DNA from: Penaeus vannamei
Taxonomy: Eukaryota > Arthropoda > Malacostraca > Decapoda > Penaeidae
Length of the DNA stretch: 19,087 nucleotides
Assembly (NCBI RefSeq): GCF_042767895.1
Contig: NC_091559.1
Location: 12,861,955 to 12,881,041, forward strand
Direction of reading: 5' to 3'
The translations under genes were made by a program, and so were the position numbers. Each line of letters begins with the position of its first letter. Position 1 is the stretch's first letter. Positions 16,720-19,087 of the stretch are shown one piece after another. The notes under the pieces were generated by a model. That model saw only the letters and a program-made list of their open reading frames with translations. It had not been told where the DNA came from and did not search any database.

Positions 16720-19087
16720 ATGAGGAGAGCCTAAGCAGACCGTCGTTCACTCCGCCGTCATCGACCCCACCCTCCGGGGGGCGAGTCCGGGACGGCGTGG
16801 GCCTCTGCGGCAGCGAGGCAGGCGGGGTCTCCCTGGGCCGAGCAGGCAGCGTGCACTCCTCGTCCTCGCAGCACTCCGCCTCCACCGTCCGCTCCAGGTA
16901 CTCTAACATTCCCCACAGACTGCCGCCAGATCTGACCCTCGGGGCCGACTTGGCGGACCTGTCGCTCGCCCAGGACCTCCCCGACCTGGCCGATCTGCCG
17001 GGCATGGCGGCCGACCGGTCGGGGCGAGCCGGGGGCGAGGAGAGCGAGCTGTGCGCGGGCATGCCCCACACCCAGCACAACTGCTGCTCCACCTGCTGTG
17101 ACGACGACAACGCCTCCATCACGTCCGCGGACGATCCAGAGGAGGGGGCCGACGACCAGCACTGCAAGTGCGGCTCCTGCGCCATGTGCATCTTGCAGCA
17201 GGCGTCGGCGGGCTTCCTGCACCAGAAGTTGGACAGTGAAAACTCGAGCGTCGCGGCGCAGCGCGGGGACGCCGGCCCGCACACCTACAACGACTCCCTA
17301 GACTCCGCCAGCGCCTCAACACACTTCTTCGGCAGCCCCACCTTCGTCAGCGACGAGACCTCGGTGATGGTGCAGCCCGACCTCGACGAGTCCGTGACCT
17401 CCACCTACAACTTCTCCGAAGAAGACTTCAGCCAGCTGGACAATAACGACGACTACGTGGAGTTTTTCAAGGACGGGCTGAGGTTCCCGGAGCAGGCGGG
17501 CGGCCCGCTCGAGCGGAGGGACCTGCCCGAGGAGAGGTCCAGTCTCACGCCGCCCACGAGCGTCCACCGCCTCAGCCCCCAAGGCCTAGGCGCTCAGGGG
17601 CTCGTCACGCAAAGGGTCGGGGCGCAGCCGGTGACCACGGCAGCTGAAGGGGCTGCAGCGTCGCCTCTGTCAGATCAGCAAGAGGAGGAGCACCTGGACT
17701 ACTCGGTCGAAAGCGCTCAGGCGTCCCTCTCGACGTCCTACTCCCCCGCCCTCGCCATTTCCTTGGGCGCCTTTCGGCCGCGTGCTTCCGTGTCGTCCAC
17801 CTTTGACACGGACAGCGACTACGTGCAAGTGTCTGGAACGGACGCCCGCTTCTTGGTAACGTCGCCAGCCCCGGTCTCCATGTCCACCGTCACGACCATC
17901 ACGCCGGTGGCCATCGCCTCCTCGCGCGTGAACACGGCCTCGCCGAACGGATCCCTGCCCCGGACTAGTGAGCCGAACAGCAACAGGTCCTCCCTGGCGA
18001 CGCCCGACGCCGTTATCTGCGAGACGGCCGTGGCCAGTGCCAGTGAGGCTCCGGCAAAATTTATCACGTCCAAACCCCGGATTACGGTGCTGAAAGCACA
18101 CACGCAGCTGGCGGCGACAGCAGCGCCCTCGTTCACGTCGGTGCCGCTTAGCAGAGGCATGGTCCACACGCTGCCGCAGGTCCAGCAGAGGCCCAAGATC
18201 GACACCGTCCAATCACTGCAGCGCGGGGCGGCGCACCTTCCGGAGATGAGGCCGCTGGGCCTTCCGCCGCCCTACGCGCGCGACCACCGCTCCAACAAAG
18301 TCAAGGCTCTGGCGGGGCCCGGCGGCGCTGAAGTGCCTGTGATCAGGAAGAACAACTACCTTGACGTGCGCGCCTCCGCGTCCATGAACAAGAGCAAGGC
18401 GCGCGTGCACCCGGAGCAGCATCCGACCGTCACGCCAAGGAGTCTCTACCTCAGACACCAACAGAAAGCCTTGCAACAACAACAGCTCAAACAGCAGCAG
18501 CAAATTCAGCAGTTGCAACAACGTATCAGCAGTGAAACGGTCTACCAACCAGCAGCTTATGCACAAGGCGTTGGAGTGCCACTGCTGCCGTCACCCACGT
18601 ACACTGGCTTCCAACAACAGCAGGCTCATTCTCTTAGTATTCAGCAACCCGTCCATAGCCTCGTACAAGCTCAGCAGCAGCACCACCATCATCAACAACA
18701 ACAACAGCAGCAACAACAGCAACAGCAACATCAGCAGCAGCAACCTCAGCAAAACTACTTGTATCAGCCATATATCAAGAACTTCTTTCAGAATCCTCCG
18801 CCTCCATCGCCGCACCACGGCTACGGCGTCGGTGCGGGTCCTGGCGGCAGCGGCTACCAGGTGGCGCTGGAGGCCGCGTCGCCGACGTACCAGTGCGCCA
18901 GCGACCCCGGAACGTTCCAGACTCACCAGTCGCTGGCCACGGTCTACACCAACCAAGTGAGCTTGAGCCAAATCGAACAGTTCAAAGCTCAGCTCTACTC
19001 GGACGTGGATTACGTCATCTACCCCATGAAGGATCCTGCCCTCAGCCGCCAGGAGTACATGGATGCCAAGCAAGGCCAGGTGATCGC
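16720..19087 (+). CDS. ex: Expanded, large C-terminal tail exon (runs off window)
   Basis: After the acceptor at 16719, the frame stays open for 788 codons to the window end. The protein is long, disordered and Ser/Pro-rich. In order it has a Cys-rich patch (17082-17189); acidic Ser/Tyr segments with DTDSDYVQ near 17805-17830, resembling SDCDYV in fly Expanded; ITSKPRITVLKAHTQL (18063-18110), matching fly Expanded; LPPPYARDH with PPPY at 18264-18275, a WW-domain ligand for Yorkie or Kibra; Gln-rich tracts (18459-18521, 18672-18752); a PPPPSP proline run near 18795; and LYSDVDYVIYPMKDP (from 18993), nearly identical to the fly C-terminal block, where an EYLDAKQG-like end follows. The last few bases contain CAG-GTGATC, a possible donor at 19080. 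High GC and CpG mark it against AT-rich introns. Minus-strand open frames here are shadows. Confidence 0.95.
17082..17189 (+). other. Cys-rich patch in the Expanded tail
   Basis: Cysteines fall as CCSTCC (17082-17099) and, 21 codons later, CKCGSCAMC (17163-17189), eight in 36 residues, with nearby His. The spacing could bind metal or be lipid-modified, but matches no zinc finger family I know. Confidence 0.6.
18264..18275 (+). other. PPPY motif in Expanded
   Basis: Codons CCG CCG CCC TAC encode a PPxY ligand for WW domains. In flies, Expanded PPxY motifs bind Yorkie directly and sequester it from the nucleus. Confidence 0.85.
18459..18752 (+). repeat. Glutamine/histidine-rich coding tracts
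   Basis: Two Gln-rich stretches (18459-18521 and 18672-18752) use mixed CAA and CAG codons. The second includes four consecutive His and a run of thirteen Gln. Mixed codons limit slippage but such tracts usually vary between alleles. Confidence 0.9.

Noticed and set aside
16691..18960. Large minus-strand and alternate-frame open frames opposite the Expanded tail exon
   Set aside because: GC-rich shadows; the plus frame contains all recognised conserved motifs and joins upstream exons in phase.
18957..18962. GTGAGC as a possible splice donor within the tail exon
   Set aside because: Reading through stays in frame into the conserved LYSDVDYVIYP block only 10 codons later, so an intron here is unnecessary.

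Overview
This is eukaryotic, arthropod-type DNA. Spliceosomal introns, very dense microsatellites (AAT, AGT, CA, TA, GATA), nested inverted-repeat transposon remnants and an Expanded-type gene fit a decapod crustacean (penaeid-shrimp-like) genome. The species call is inference; the protein homologies below rest on remembered family sequences, not on a search.

Layout. 1-2235 is almost wholly trinucleotide microsatellite. 2236-2900 is AT-rich unique DNA. 2910-3260 is a CpG-rich island with two perfect CRE palindromes and a consensus splice donor, probably a promoter or enhancer. 3261-5090 has no recognisable exon. On the minus strand, 5094-5258 is the first coding exon of a ubinuclein/yemanuclein gene (HIRA histone-chaperone complex), with NRF1 and E2F consensus sites just upstream. 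A possible small coding exon lies on the plus strand at 5867-6003. From 6342 to 12980 the DNA is a mosaic of inverted-repeat elements: a foldback at 6342-7120, an old 3.8-kb palindrome at 7579-11410 whose left arm is split by a 1,252-bp transposon with an 8-bp target duplication, dispersed copies of a shared repeat family, and a second foldback at 12425-12980. A 500-N assembly gap and a (CA)n-(TA)n-(GATA)n tract follow (13588-14740).

From 14824 to the window end, plus-strand exons encode the end of the FERM domain and much of the long C-terminal tail of Expanded, the apical Hippo-pathway scaffold. Four exons give 957 in-frame residues with no stop. All three introns are phase 1, and each junction rebuilds an Asp codon. 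Recognisable landmarks are the FERM F3 helix, the SCF-Slimb degron motif TSGIVS, a PPPY motif for WW-domain partners, glutamine-rich tracts and a highly conserved C-terminal block. The FERM exons that should precede 14824 are not visible; they may be in the gap, outside the window, or misplaced.

So the two recognisable genes point away from each other (ubinuclein leftward, Expanded rightward), separated by repeat-rich DNA. I found no evidence for an unknown defence or RNA-guided system. The most unusual non-coding structure is the interrupted palindrome with recurrent GC-rich hairpins.
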